Assembly: GCA_003650785.1 (NCBI GenBank)
Contig: QMRW01000004.1
Location: 1-27,742, forward strand
DNA length: 27,742 nt
Reading direction: 5' to 3'
DNA from: Thermoprotei archaeon
GTDB lineage: Archaea > Thermoproteota > Thermoprotei > Thermofilales > B20-G17
Shown piece by piece: positions 16,202 through 24,471 of the stretch. Both the position numbers and the translations under genes were made by a program. Within the stretch, counting starts at the first letter, position 1. Each line of letters starts with the position of its first letter. The notes beneath the pieces are model-generated. The model was not told the DNA's origin. It saw nothing but the letters and a program-made list of their open reading frames with translations, and made no database searches.

Positions 16202-18283
16202 ATGATAACAATAATAGAAGCTCTCATAAGAGTATCGAGATGTAGTACGACTATACACACTAGCATATTCGCTTTTAATAACACCACATGTAATCTCCTC
16301 CTCTCTCTTCTCTCTCAGAATAAATACGATCTGGGTGTACTATCAGCCTCTCTATCCATATTACTAATATTCTTAGTGTCTTTGTGCATCTCTTCCCTCC
16401 TGATATCAGAAAGAAAAGGATTAAGAGTGTTACTAAGCATTTCCCTAACTGCACTCATGCTTATTGTCCTATACGTGACACATGAAAGTGTACGATCTAT
16501 ACTACCTGTTCAGAATATACTTACTTGGAGGAAGATTATATTTTATGCAAGTCTCTATACATCGATAGTATACTTTGCATTGAAGGAAATACCAGAGAAT
16601 TGGTCTAAAAAATGGACTCCAGAGAAGTTACAGATATGGAGTGCTATAGTACTAACGTTTCACATATCTCTAAACACTCTAAGAAGGAGGAAATTGAGGA
16701 CTATATTGACGATAATCACAATTCTATTCATGTCTATGGCATTAACCTGCTTTACATCTATAAGTACAGTACAGGGGATTATAGTTTCGCTAACTGCTAT
16801 GAAAGCTACAGTAAGATCTCCAGTAATAGGACTAAAAGGATCCTTGGAAAGATATAGAGAAATTCTTACTAAAGATATTATAAGAGAAGCTATTCTATAT
16901 GAGAGGAGATATACTCCTCCACGCTCTGAAGCGATATATGTATTACACAATCCTGAAAAGGGAACCTCAGTAGATGTATTTGGAATAGTTGCTATAGAAC
17001 CCTCTAAGGAGCTATTAGTTACACCACTAGACGAAACCATAATAGATGGAAGATTCCTCGAGGATAAGGATTATAACCATGTATTAATAAGCACTTCTCA
17101 AGCTAGACTTCTAGGAGTTAAACAAGGAGATAGAATTATTCTTAGAAGTAGATGGGGCTACAATGTAGCATATTTAGTAATTAAGGGGATATTCGAAGAA
17201 AAAAGGCTAGATGGAATCTATGATCCTCTGGGTAGTATAAAACCTATGAAATACATACCTAGAGATACGACTGGTCTACAGAAGATACCCTGTAGAGCGG
17301 ATGAGATAATCATTGTAACTAGGAGAATAGTCTTCACGTATATGATCTCTCGTGGCTCTCTCTTGATATTTAAGAATGAAAATGTCATGTACGAGGCGGC
17401 TAAAGAAATCTCTAGGGAATTGAGGATACCAGTAATAGTAGCTGTAAATGGATATGCCAAAACTGTTACGATAGGTAAGATCTTACATATTAGAGGTATA
17501 CCAACACTTGTAATAGCTATGCTGGGTGGACTAGTAATGATGGTAAGTATGTTAGCTTCAGTATATGAAAGAAGGAATGAGTTCAAAATCTATAGTGCTC
17601 TAGGTCTAAATCCCGACAATATTAAGTACATCAGCTTAACTGAAGCCCTGATACTAGGTTTTACAGGAGGTGGTATAGGCTACCTCGTAGGATTATTGGT
17701 ATCCTATTTATGTAGTGAAGTACTCGAACTTGAGGGATTTGTATTAAGTAGTTCACAACTATGGGGGATAGGTAGTGTCGTAATAGCAGTACTCATATCA
17801 ACTCTCTCATCAATATATCCTATTGAAAGGGCATCTCTTGAAGTAGTACCCAGCATGGAGAGAAAATGGAAACTAAGAGAAGATCTAAGAAAGGAATTTG
17901 AAATATCGTTACCCTTTAGAATCCCTGCAGGAAAAGAAAAGCACTTTATTATATTCACTAAGAATAGATTAGAAGCAATATACCCACCTTACTCTACATT
18001 ACTAAGGTGTTTGGTCACTGTAGGACATGTAAGTGAAGAAGGATTTGTGATTAAAATAAATGCAGATTTAGTATCAGAGGGTATGAGCTCAGCTATTTTC
18101 GAACTAAGAGGATATCGTGAGAACCCTAAGTACTTTACTACTAGTCTAAGAGTAATTCCAGTATCAGTTATAGGCTCTAAATACGCAGAGTTTGTATACT
18201 CCATAGTAGATGATCTTAGGAAAATAGTGCTTAAGTGGCTAACTCTATACAGTCACGACAGACTAAAGAACCATTATAAATAA
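16202..18283 (+). CDS. FtsX/MacB-type ABC permease-like membrane protein
   Basis: 693 aa. Spans at about 49-70, 76-94, 112-127 and 163-186 are followed by a large extracellular domain (about 195-425), then an FtsX domain with spans at about 433-454, 480-500 and 520-540. Two features typify MacB/LolC-type permeases: the basic segment SLNTLRRRKLRTILT before a span (156-170), and ASVYERRNEFKIYSALG (452-468) with PDNIKYISLTEALILG (471-486). A soluble C-terminal tail of about 140 residues follows (from PSMERKWK at 550), which is not typical of FtsX domains. No ATPase partner is encoded in the window. The ATG at 16202 fits the upstream TATA box. Function in export, or in mechanical signalling to an envelope enzyme such as the neighbouring M1 peptidase, is inference. 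Confidence 0.82.
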   Translation: MITIIEALIRVSRCSTTIHTSIFAFNNTTCNLLLSLLSQNKYDLGVLSASLSILLIFLVSLCISSLLISERKGLRVLLSISLTALMLIVLYVTHESVRSILPVQNILTWRKIIFYASLYTSIVYFALKEIPENWSKKWTPEKLQIWSAIVLTFHISLNTLRRRKLRTILTIITILFMSMALTCFTSISTVQGIIVSLTAMKATVRSPVIGLKGSLERYREILTKDIIREAILYERRYTPPRSEAIYVLHNPEKGTSVDVFGIVAIEPSKELLVTPLDETIIDGRFLEDKDYNHVLISTSQARLLGVKQGDRIILRSRWGYNVAYLVIKGIFEEKRLDGIYDPLGSIKPMKYIPRDTTGLQKIPCRADEIIIVTRRIVFTYMISRGSLLIFKNENVMYEAAKEISRELRIPVIVAVNGYAKTVTIGKILHIRGIPTLVIAMLGGLVMMVSMLASVYERRNEFKIYSALGLNPDNIKYISLTEALILGFTGGGIGYLVGLLVSYLCSEVLELEGFVLSSSQLWGIGSVVIAVLISTLSSIYPIERASLEVVPSMERKWKLREDLRKEFEISLPFRIPAGKEKHFIIFTKNRLEAIYPPYSTLLRCLVTVGHVSEEGFVIKINADLVSEGMSSAIFELRGYRENPKYFTTSLRVIPVSVIGSKYAEFVYSIVDDLRKIVLKWLTLYSHDRLKNHYK
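18274..18282 (+). promoter_or_regulatory. TATA element for the PhoH-KH gene, inside the end of the FtsX-like gene
   Basis: TTATAAATA covers the last codons of the upstream gene and lies about 27 nt before the ATG at 18305. The PhoH gene could thus be transcribed on its own as a leaderless mRNA. Confidence 0.5.
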
Positions 18284-18304
18284 TAATATCTAACTAAAAG
18301 GTTC

Positions 18305-19435
18305 ATGAGGATGGACATGTCTTCGCTATTAGATAAGTTAAAGCCTCTCTCGAAGGGACAAGAAATATTAAAGAATGTACTCAGTAGCAAAGAATACGAT
18401 ATAGTAGGCATTTTCGGGCCTACTGGAACTGGTAAAAGTTTATTCGCATGTGCATATGGAGTAGGTACTGTAATAGATGGTGAATACAATAGGTTTATAG
18501 TAGCTAGACCTATCATCGACGTTAAAACTGGTAAAGAGTATACATCGATCGAACTAGGTGAACTGTATTATAAGGTAGCCTACTCCTACCTAGAGGATTT
18601 ACTTATCGATATATTACCTATTGAAAACTTACGTAAGCTCTTAGACGAAGGTAGGATAATTATAGCAGATTCACACTTCCTAAGGGGAAGGACCTTTGAT
18701 AACTCGGTAATATTACTAGATGACGTTCAATCAGTATATCCAGAAGTAGCAATAGAAGTTATAATGAGAATGGGAAGAAACTCTAGACTAATAGTAGCAG
18801 GAGATCCTATAGTACAGGTAGGACTTAAGGAAAATCCAGCAATATTGATTAGAGAAGTACTCTCAGGAGAGGAAAAAGCTGTGATAGTGGATTTAGGTCT
18901 AAAGGACATAGTTAGACCGGGAGCAAAGAGAGGACTAAGATTAGCATTAGAGATGCGACTATTAAAGAGAGAGCTGAACAAAATAGAGAAGAGTATTCTT
19001 GAGGTTATAAAACTCAGAGCACCAGATGTCGATGTGATTACCATTATCGAGTTCATAGAAGAAAAGAAAGAACAGGGTATTCAGACCGAAAATATTCCAG
19101 ATGCACTTATCCTAGTTAAAGAGGGTACATTAGGTAGACTTATAGGTAGAAGAGGAGAAAGGATAATGTCTATAGAGAAAGAAACTGGCTTTAGACTGAG
19201 AGCTATAGAGTTCACCTTAGACTTGGCGAACATAGTAATAGCAATCCATCCGACTGGTTGGATAAGAAAGCATATCAGAGATGTGGACTTTGTAGGTTCA
19301 GATATTCAAGTAACCGTTAGTAGGGATGGTATAGGAGCGTTCATGGGTCAAGAAGGTAGGTTCGTGAAATTTATAGATGCTGTAATGAAGAAGCTGTTAA
19401 ATGTAGGTGTAAGAGTAGTGCGTAGTAGAAGATAA
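18305..19435 (+). CDS. PhoH-like P-loop ATPase with C-terminal KH modules
   Basis: 376 aa. PhoH ATPase region: Walker A GPTGTGKS (38-45), the ARPIID segment (67-72), Walker B VILLDDVQ (135-142) and AGDPIVQ (165-171). PhoH proteins resemble the helicase core of superfamily I and are thought to act on RNA. The C-terminal third carries a KH signature GRLIGRRGERI (277-287), with a second similar motif GAFMGQEGRFV (344-354), so two KH-like units are likely, as in NusA- or Krr1-type RNA binding. This architecture is known from archaea and fits RNA unwinding or processing. ATG at 18305; later in-frame ATGs at 18311 and 18317 are possible. It starts 21 nt after the FtsX-like gene but may have its own promoter. 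Confidence 0.88.
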   Translation: MRMDMSSLLDKLKPLSKGQEILKNVLSSKEYDIVGIFGPTGTGKSLFACAYGVGTVIDGEYNRFIVARPIIDVKTGKEYTSIELGELYYKVAYSYLEDLLIDILPIENLRKLLDEGRIIIADSHFLRGRTFDNSVILLDDVQSVYPEVAIEVIMRMGRNSRLIVAGDPIVQVGLKENPAILIREVLSGEEKAVIVDLGLKDIVRPGAKRGLRLALEMRLLKRELNKIEKSILEVIKLRAPDVDVITIIEFIEEKKEQGIQTENIPDALILVKEGTLGRLIGRRGERIMSIEKETGFRLRAIEFTLDLANIVIAIHPTGWIRKHIRDVDFVGSDIQVTVSRDGIGAFMGQEGRFVKFIDAVMKKLLNVGVRVVRSRR

Positions 19436-19438
19436 CGA

Positions 19439-20011
19439 TTACTTAGTTAATATTCCCATTTTATAGAGCTCTCTTTCGATTCTTCCTATGATCTTGTATA
19501 TTAAAGGGTATTTATCAATGCCCCCAACTCTAACAGCTACTTCTTTAAGATCGCCTATAGTTACTATCAGGGCCAGAATTCTCCTTTCCTCCTCATTAGA
19601 GGGGAGACCATAGGCAAGGCCTAATCTAGCTATTTCTACAGGAGATCGTGTATCCTGATGAGTATATTCATCATAGATCTTACGTACTACTCTAAATTCT
19701 ATGATTGAGACCCACTCGTTATCGCTTAAATTAGGATAACATTTTCTTAGATTTTTTAGTAACTCCTTTTTACTCTTAAATCCATCTTTTATAGCATCTA
19801 ATGTAGTTAAATCTTCTACTCTCACGTACTTTACTCTTTCTATTTCTAGCTCAGCTACAACTTTTCCATTGCTACGTAAGTATACTACTTTACTTGAAGG
19901 TACTACAATGCCTCTCCTTATTGTGGTTATTTTCTCTCCTGAGAAGATAGGCTTGAGATACTTCTCCTTAACTGTTAGATACTTTCCTAGCCTTACCCTT
20001 CTGGTCTTCAT
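19439..20011 (-). CDS. ASCH-domain protein
   Basis: 190 aa. The N-terminal 110 residues match the ASCH fold (PUA-like beta barrel): LGKYLTVKEKYLKPIFSGEK, TTIRRGIV, VVYLRSNGKVVAELEIERV, LTTLDAIKDGFKSKKELLKNL. The K-IxxGEKTxTxRxG-type motif implies binding of RNA or a modified nucleotide, and ASCH proteins have been linked to RNA metabolism and translation. The C-terminal 70 residues (SPVEIARLGLAYG...) look like a small winged or helical domain attached to it. The ATG at 20011 overlaps the stop of the upstream RHH-like gene (ATGA), so the two are translationally coupled. The gene ends 3 nt from the convergent PhoH-KH gene. Confidence 0.85.
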   Translation of the reverse strand: MKTRRVRLGKYLTVKEKYLKPIFSGEKITTIRRGIVVPSSKVVYLRSNGKVVAELEIERVKYVRVEDLTTLDAIKDGFKSKKELLKNLRKCYPNLSDNEWVSIIEFRVVRKIYDEYTHQDTRSPVEIARLGLAYGLPSNEEERRILALIVTIGDLKEVAVRVGGIDKYPLIYKIIGRIERELYKMGILTK

Positions 20012-20496
20012 AGGGTCTCTATCTCTTCTACATCTTCAATTCTATCGAATAGAGTATTTAATACATTTCGACTACACCGAAGGAGTCTAATATGAGATAT
20101 CGATATTACCTTATCCACTAGTTCTTCGCTTACTTCTTGAGAGATCTCAACAGTACCACAATGGGCTACTATAACACTATCTACATTTTCAAGGAGCACA
20201 GTGGATATCTTGACCTCTTCTAGGTACATTATAGGATATACTTTGAAAATATTATTTAATCTTCCCTTTACTTGTTTTAGTGAATATATATGAAGTTCTG
20301 GAGAGATATCATAGGGCACTTTTTCGGCTGAAAGTATATCTATTACTCTAGACATTATAATCGCTAGTATATCCAGTGATTTTGAGGAGACTAATCTACT
20401 CACTAGGTCTTCTATCTTAAGCCCTCTGAGAGCAGCTAATCTTCTCAGTCTTTCATATACTCCCTCACTAAGCTCTATTGTAAGCACCTTACTCAT
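20008..20496 (-). CDS. Protein with N-terminal ribbon-helix-helix-like segment, otherwise unknown
   Basis: 162 aa. The start KVLTIELSEGVYERLRRLAA, followed by RGLKIEDLVSRLV, reads as strand-helix-helix with the spacing of a ribbon-helix-helix DNA-binding unit. The remaining 120 residues are alpha/beta with no recognised motif. One cysteine pair is separated by most of a domain (AHCGTVE near 114 and LRCSRN near 142). It sits directly upstream of the ASCH gene with a 4-nt overlap. A regulatory role is possible but not shown. The start ATG at 20496 is the natural one for an RHH fold. Divergent from the UPF0047 gene, so the roughly 110-nt gap holds both promoters. Confidence 0.68.
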   Translation of the reverse strand: MSKVLTIELSEGVYERLRRLAALRGLKIEDLVSRLVSSKSLDILAIIMSRVIDILSAEKVPYDISPELHIYSLKQVKGRLNNIFKVYPIMYLEEVKISTVLLENVDSVIVAHCGTVEISQEVSEELVDKVISISHIRLLRCSRNVLNTLFDRIEDVEEIETL

Positions 20497-20606
20497 ATTA
20501 CCACGCTTAACTATTAGAGAGCGGGTAATTAAAAAAGTACTATTATTAATACAACATCAACCACTAAGTGTTAAATAGACAGAGATATCAACTTACAGGT
20601 GATCTA

Positions 20607-21032
20607 ATGGAGTTTAAAGTGTTTTTCAAAGAACTACATTTAAGAACTGAGAGAAGGATACAGCTTTTAGACATAACAGACAAGGTCGAGAGAATTGTAG
20701 AGGAAAGTGGTATAGAAAATGGAATTTGTCTAGTGTTCGCTCCTCATGCAACAGCTGCTATAATAGCTAACGAGCACGAAAGAGGACTGATGGAGGATAT
20801 AGTTGAAAAATTGAAAGAGGATTATCCAAGGAATGGAAGATGGAAACATAATATGATAGATGACAATGCATCAGCACATTTAGCATCAGCTTTCATAGGA
20901 GCATCTAGGACGTTTCCAGTTAGAGGTGGAAGACTCATAAGAGGAACCTGGCAACACATAATGTTGGTAGAACTCGATGGCCCCAGGTATCGCAGGAGTG
21001 TGCTTATAGAGGTTATTGGAACAGCTACATAA
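20607..21032 (+). CDS. UPF0047 (YjbQ-type) protein
   Basis: 141 aa from the ATG at 20607. A longer frame from the GTG at 20568 exists, but AGGTGAT at 20597-20603 and the family's usual N-terminus (short, then KVFFKELHLRTE) favour 20607. Family marks: LDITDKVERIVEESGI, GICLVFAPHATAAIIANE, WKHNMIDDNASAHLASAFIG and GTWQHIMLVELDGPR, with conserved His residues in three of these blocks that are expected to form the active or metal site. YjbQ/UPF0047 proteins show weak thiamine-phosphate synthase activity in some bacteria; the archaeal role is unsettled. Small, soluble, intact. Confidence 0.9.
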   Translation: MEFKVFFKELHLRTERRIQLLDITDKVERIVEESGIENGICLVFAPHATAAIIANEHERGLMEDIVEKLKEDYPRNGRWKHNMIDDNASAHLASAFIGASRTFPVRGGRLIRGTWQHIMLVELDGPRYRRSVLIEVIGTAT

Positions 21033-21498
21033 ATTCTGTAAGTACATTCACAGCCTTTATATAGTATCTTTTTCTAGATCCCGTGAGTATATCGTAATTT
21101 CTTAAGAGCATATATAATTTTGAAGAATTGATGCTAAGATGTTATTGCCTAGCACTATACTTACAATAGCCCCACACTCCTGGGCGTGATGTTATTAGCC
21201 TTGACTAACTAATGAAAATGATCTCTCGATTTCTCCAGGAGAAGCTGTTGAAGATCACTCTTAATGGTGAAATAGGGACTATGTGGAAACTTTTAGTAGA
21301 GTTCTAGTTAGATTTTGAAGAATTTAAGACCTAAAGATACTACTCATGACAATCATTTTATTGATAGTACTTATCTAACTAGTTTTGTACTAGCATTGAT
21401 GATCAATTAATCCTATTATTAGAAATTAAGTGTATTATTTTGGTGAATACTCGAGCGGTAAACCATTAATTAGACTGATAGATTAAAATCCCATAGAA
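21033..21498. other. Gap without a recognised gene
   Basis: 466 nt. The only start-to-stop frame I noticed is a 31-codon ORF at 21212-21307 (MKMISRFLQEKLLKITL...) without a clear ribosome-binding site. A TATA-like CTTTATATA lies near 21056-21064. The DNA is A/T-rich with many stops in all frames I read, and no tRNA or clear C/D-box RNA was found. The A/T-rich 3' part probably contains the promoter of the methyltransferase gene at 21499. Confidence 0.5.
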
Positions 21499-22650
21499 AT
21501 GCTAGAGTACGATAAACGAATACTCAATAGACTGGAAGAACATCTAGGAAAACATAGAATAGTGCAGATATTGAGGAAAATAAGAGAACCCCCATCTAAG
21601 TACTATGTAAGAGTGAATACAGTATTGGCTGATCCAGAGGATGTTGTCGAATCACTAATCGCTCATGGTTTCGAAGTCTATAGGGATGAACTTATAGAAG
21701 AAGCTATATACTTCAAGGTAGAAGGCCCCTTTGAAATACCTAAGGCTAAATTAAAGGTCATAGCTGATAAGTTCGCAGCTGAAAGCGTAATGCTGGGCGC
21801 TGATCTATATGCTCCTGGAGTTAAAGAGTGTGATAAGATCAGAAGAGGAGATAGGGTGAATATACTATCCCCCTCAGGAGATATAGTAGCATATGGAATA
21901 GTTGAGATGGATTTTATGGATATTTTCAGGTTCAGGAAGGGAATAGCCGTAAAAGTATTAGTATCAAGGTATAGAGCGCCCAAGCTTAGGTATACATTTG
22001 AGTACGAACAGGGGCTTATCTACGACCAGAGTTACCCAGCCATATTGACGACTAGAATCTTAGATCCAGAACCGGGAGATATCATAGTAGATATGTGTTC
22101 AGCACCTGGAGGTAAGACCACACACATAGCTCAACTACTAAATGGAGTGGGAATAGTCTACGCCTTCGACAGAAGAGAAAGGAAAGTAAGGAGGGTGGAG
22201 GAGGAGATAAGAAGGATGAAGTTAAAGAATGTAATAGTTAGCGTAGCGGATTCAAGATACCTTCATAAAGATTTCCCATGGCTTAGGGCTGACAAGGTCA
22301 TACTAGATCCGCCCTGCTCAAGCATAGGAGTCAGACCAAAGCTCTACGATAGAAAAACCTACGATGACATAATTAGGCTAGCAAATTATCAAAGGCAGTT
22401 TATAAAAGTAGCCTATAACATACTAAGAAGGGATGGTTATCTCGTGTATTCTACTTGTACTATCACACTCGAGGAGAATGAAGAGGTTATAAAATACGCA
22501 TTAGAATTGGGGATGGATATAGAAGAGCAGAGTATTTATGCGGGAGAAAGAGGACTGTGTGTTGTAGAGAATTACGATAAGCTTCAGAGATTCCATCCAG
22601 ACTTCACGGATACTCCTGGTTATTTCATAGCTAAGCTCAGGAAACTCTAA
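21499..22650 (+). CDS. NSUN/RsmB-type RNA 5-methylcytosine methyltransferase with internal PUA domain
   Basis: 383 aa. Order: N-terminal RRM-like part (1-80), a PUA domain (about 83-160, KLKVIADKFAAESVMLGADLYAPGV to VKVLVSRYRAP) and a Rossmann methyltransferase domain. SAM-binding motif I is DMCSAPGGKTTHIAQ (198-212), motif IV DPPCSS (270-275) and motif VI YSTCTIT (317-323), where Cys320 and Cys273 match the catalytic and release cysteines of m5C methyltransferases. The PUA domain inserted before the catalytic domain is the NSUN6-like arrangement also seen in archaeal tRNA enzymes, so tRNA is the likelier substrate; rRNA cannot be excluded. ATG at 21499. Its end overlaps the convergent pyrK-like gene by 4 nt. 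Confidence 0.92.
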   Translation: MLEYDKRILNRLEEHLGKHRIVQILRKIREPPSKYYVRVNTVLADPEDVVESLIAHGFEVYRDELIEEAIYFKVEGPFEIPKAKLKVIADKFAAESVMLGADLYAPGVKECDKIRRGDRVNILSPSGDIVAYGIVEMDFMDIFRFRKGIAVKVLVSRYRAPKLRYTFEYEQGLIYDQSYPAILTTRILDPEPGDIIVDMCSAPGGKTTHIAQLLNGVGIVYAFDRRERKVRRVEEEIRRMKLKNVIVSVADSRYLHKDFPWLRADKVILDPPCSSIGVRPKLYDRKTYDDIIRLANYQRQFIKVAYNILRRDGYLVYSTCTITLEENEEVIKYALELGMDIEEQSIYAGERGLCVVENYDKLQRFHPDFTDTPGYFIAKLRKL

Positions 22651-23465
22651 ACACTATAGTTTTTTACATCTCCTATACGTACTCTAATACCAGAGGGTAA
22701 CGTGTAATAACGACCGAAGTCTGTACCTTTGAGCTCTTCAGCATAAAACACAGGACCATCTCGACACACTCTCAATCCACTCGGTTCAAGAGCACACGAA
22801 CCACAGATCCCTAAGCCACACTTAATGAACCTCTCTATGGAGAGCTGACATTTAATACCTCTACTTAAGCATATATTCATTATTTTGAATAGCATTAATT
22901 CAGGTCCGCATGCTAGAACATTATCATATTCTTCAATAACCTCTTCTACGAGTTCTGTCACAAAACCTCTGTACCCCTCACTTCCATCCTCAGTTGCTAT
23001 ATGTAACTTGACATTCATGTTTCGTGCTTCTTCTATGAATAGTAGTTCTTCTCTAGTCCTAGCTCCTATAGCATAAGCTACGCGCCTACCCTTACTCACT
23101 AATTCTCTTAGCGCGTATATCAAGGGAGCAGCACCATAACCACCAGCTACTAGAAGGTATCTACCCTTCAAGTTCAGATTAAAACCCCTACCATGAGGTC
23201 CTCTCAGCATTAATACATCTCCAGACTTCATGTGGTGTATCCTATTGGTAGTATCTCCTACTCGTGCAATAGTGAGCCTTACTATTCCATCACTATAATA
23301 TGAGGGGCTTATGGGGATTTCCTCGATACCTGGAACCCATACCATTACAAACTGACCTGGAGCTGGCTTAGCTAAGGTAGTCTTCAGAATTATCGACTTA
23401 ACCTTAGGAGACTCATTAACCACTTCTATTATCCTAGACTTATGGTACTTTAGTTCCTCAATCAT
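22647..23465 (-). CDS. pyrK: Dihydroorotate dehydrogenase-type electron transfer subunit (PyrK-like FAD/2Fe-2S protein)
   Basis: 272 aa. FAD/NAD-linked reductase fold: PGQFVMVWVPGIEEIPIS (36-53) matches the FAD-binding segment, RGPHGRGF (88-95) the loop next to it, and YLLVAGGYGAAPLI (103-116) the NAD-binding turn. A C-terminal 2Fe-2S site is formed by C216, C221, C224 and C234 (FIKCGLGICGSCALEPSGLRVC, read in two parts). This is the PyrK arrangement, in which the protein passes electrons from dihydroorotate dehydrogenase PyrD to NAD in pyrimidine synthesis. pyrD is not in the window, so a related reductase partner cannot be excluded. ATG at 23465. Length is normal, and the end overlaps the methyltransferase gene by 4 nt. 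Confidence 0.88.
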   Translation of the reverse strand: MIEELKYHKSRIIEVVNESPKVKSIILKTTLAKPAPGQFVMVWVPGIEEIPISPSYYSDGIVRLTIARVGDTTNRIHHMKSGDVLMLRGPHGRGFNLNLKGRYLLVAGGYGAAPLIYALRELVSKGRRVAYAIGARTREELLFIEEARNMNVKLHIATEDGSEGYRGFVTELVEEVIEEYDNVLACGPELMLFKIMNICLSRGIKCQLSIERFIKCGLGICGSCALEPSGLRVCRDGPVFYAEELKGTDFGRYYTLPSGIRVRIGDVKNYSV

Positions 23466-23658
23466 GTCACTATTAATAACGTTATGTTAACTTAATACCT
23501 ATTCCTTAGTACAGTTATAGTACTGAGCTGAATATTCGGAAGGGTAGAAACCACAACCTTTATACTGATAATATCTTCGCTCCATTGGACTTGTCCCAAG
23601 GGTCAGGGAATTCTTCGTACGGTCTAACTTGAATTAATCTTCTTGATATCCATGAGTT

Positions 23659-24177
23659 CTAATGACCAGGTTTTATACGATAGCGCTCAATTTTTATACC
23701 ATACTTTTGTAGAGCTATATGTTGTTCTCTAACCTGTTTTTCTGAGATTCTAGAACCACGGTATACATGTAGTACTTCATAGACATATGCATCTTGAAGA
23801 ATAGACCTTATCTCAGCAGGATCTATCCTTCTTGTAGCAGTATATAGGGTTATCGTAATTTCATCTTTACCACGGTATACTGTAGCTAGATATACTGGGG
23901 TATTATGAATTGCCATAGCAAATAGTGCTCTGAGATCAGCGAGAGATGGCGTAGTTCTCGGAAGCGGATGAGTATGAGCAATGGCAACTGTAAAGCCATG
24001 CTTATGAGATCGAAGTGGAACTATTGCTCTGGCTCTGAAATGCTGTGTCATCACGGGAGTAATATATCCATCCTCGAATATGACCACTGCATACTCGGAG
24101 TCTTTGGGCATTTTCGCTAGCTTCCTAGCAACTTCCAGAACTTTCACCTTGATCTCAGAGCTCCTATACTTACTCAC
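23659..24177 (-). CDS. Stand-alone JAMM/MPN-type metalloprotein
   Basis: 172 aa. A full JAMM zinc motif H-x-H-x7-S-x2-D is visible: H68, H70, S78, D81 in AHTHPLPRTTPSLADLRA. The upstream catalytic Glu is probably E28 or E35 in SEYAVVIFEDG. JAMM proteins cleave isopeptide bonds of ubiquitin-like (SAMP) or related modifiers, or act in other hydrolyses. Archaeal SAMP proteases are the nearest known role, but no ubiquitin-like, E1 or SAMP gene is in the window. Starts with GTG at 24177, 5 nt after GAGGTG, with a TATA box at 24223-24232. The C-terminal 60 residues (DAYVYEVLHVYRG...) are outside the core and unrecognised. No signal peptide, so cytosolic. Confidence 0.85.
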   Translation of the reverse strand: MSKYRSSEIKVKVLEVARKLAKMPKDSEYAVVIFEDGYITPVMTQHFRARAIVPLRSHKHGFTVAIAHTHPLPRTTPSLADLRALFAMAIHNTPVYLATVYRGKDEITITLYTATRRIDPAEIRSILQDAYVYEVLHVYRGSRISEKQVREQHIALQKYGIKIERYRIKPGH

Positions 24178-24471
24178 TCCAACACCTCAGATTTTGGAAA
24201 CCTCAGTTCCTAGTAGATCTCGTTTATATATGTTTTCCCCAAAAGTTTAGCTAATTTATCCCCAGTTTACCGAAACAATAAACTCATCCCTAAGGAGGTC
24301 TTAGTATGTAAAATATGAAATTTCTGGAGATCATACTAATGGAAATAGTACTTGTTCATATGTATTTACATCTCTTTTGCATTCATAATATTTTACTTCA
24401 TAGCAGAGCTATTTAGTGTGGAATAATAGCTGCTAAAGTCAGGTTTAGGAGATGTGGGAAATGGTAAAGGA
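24178..24471. other. Intergenic stretch with a start-stop ORF preceded by a strong Shine-Dalgarno motif
   Basis: 294 nt. On the plus strand GGAGGT at 24294-24299 stands 6 nt before ATGTAA (24306-24311), a start codon followed at once by stop. Another ATG at 24315 opens a 33-codon frame of low-complexity hydrophobic character (MKFLEIILMEIVLVHMYLHL...). The 24223-24232 TATA element serves the JAMM gene on the minus strand. Confidence 0.35.
24223..24232 (-). promoter_or_regulatory. TATA element of the JAMM gene
   Basis: Minus strand reads GGGGAAAACATATATAAACG. The A/T core is about 46-55 nt upstream of the GTG start at 24177, leaving a short leader that contains the GAGGTG ribosome-binding site. 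Confidence 0.55.

Noticed and set aside
16660..17040. Minus-strand open frame of 126 codons
   Set aside because: Antisense to the FtsX-like gene, which carries the coherent membrane topology.
20568..20606. Longer GTG start for the UPF0047 gene
   Set aside because: The 13 extra residues include the ribosome-binding site AGGTGAT for the ATG at 20607 and are not expected in the family.
21395..21480. Possible C/D-box RNA beginning at TTGATGATC
   Set aside because: The distance to the next CTGA is about 80 nt and no D'/C' pair with proper spacing was found.
23576..23608. Imperfect hairpin around TTGGACTTGTCCCAA
   Set aside because: The stem is only five to six pairs with a bulge and no T-run or partner feature; not enough to call a terminator or RNA.
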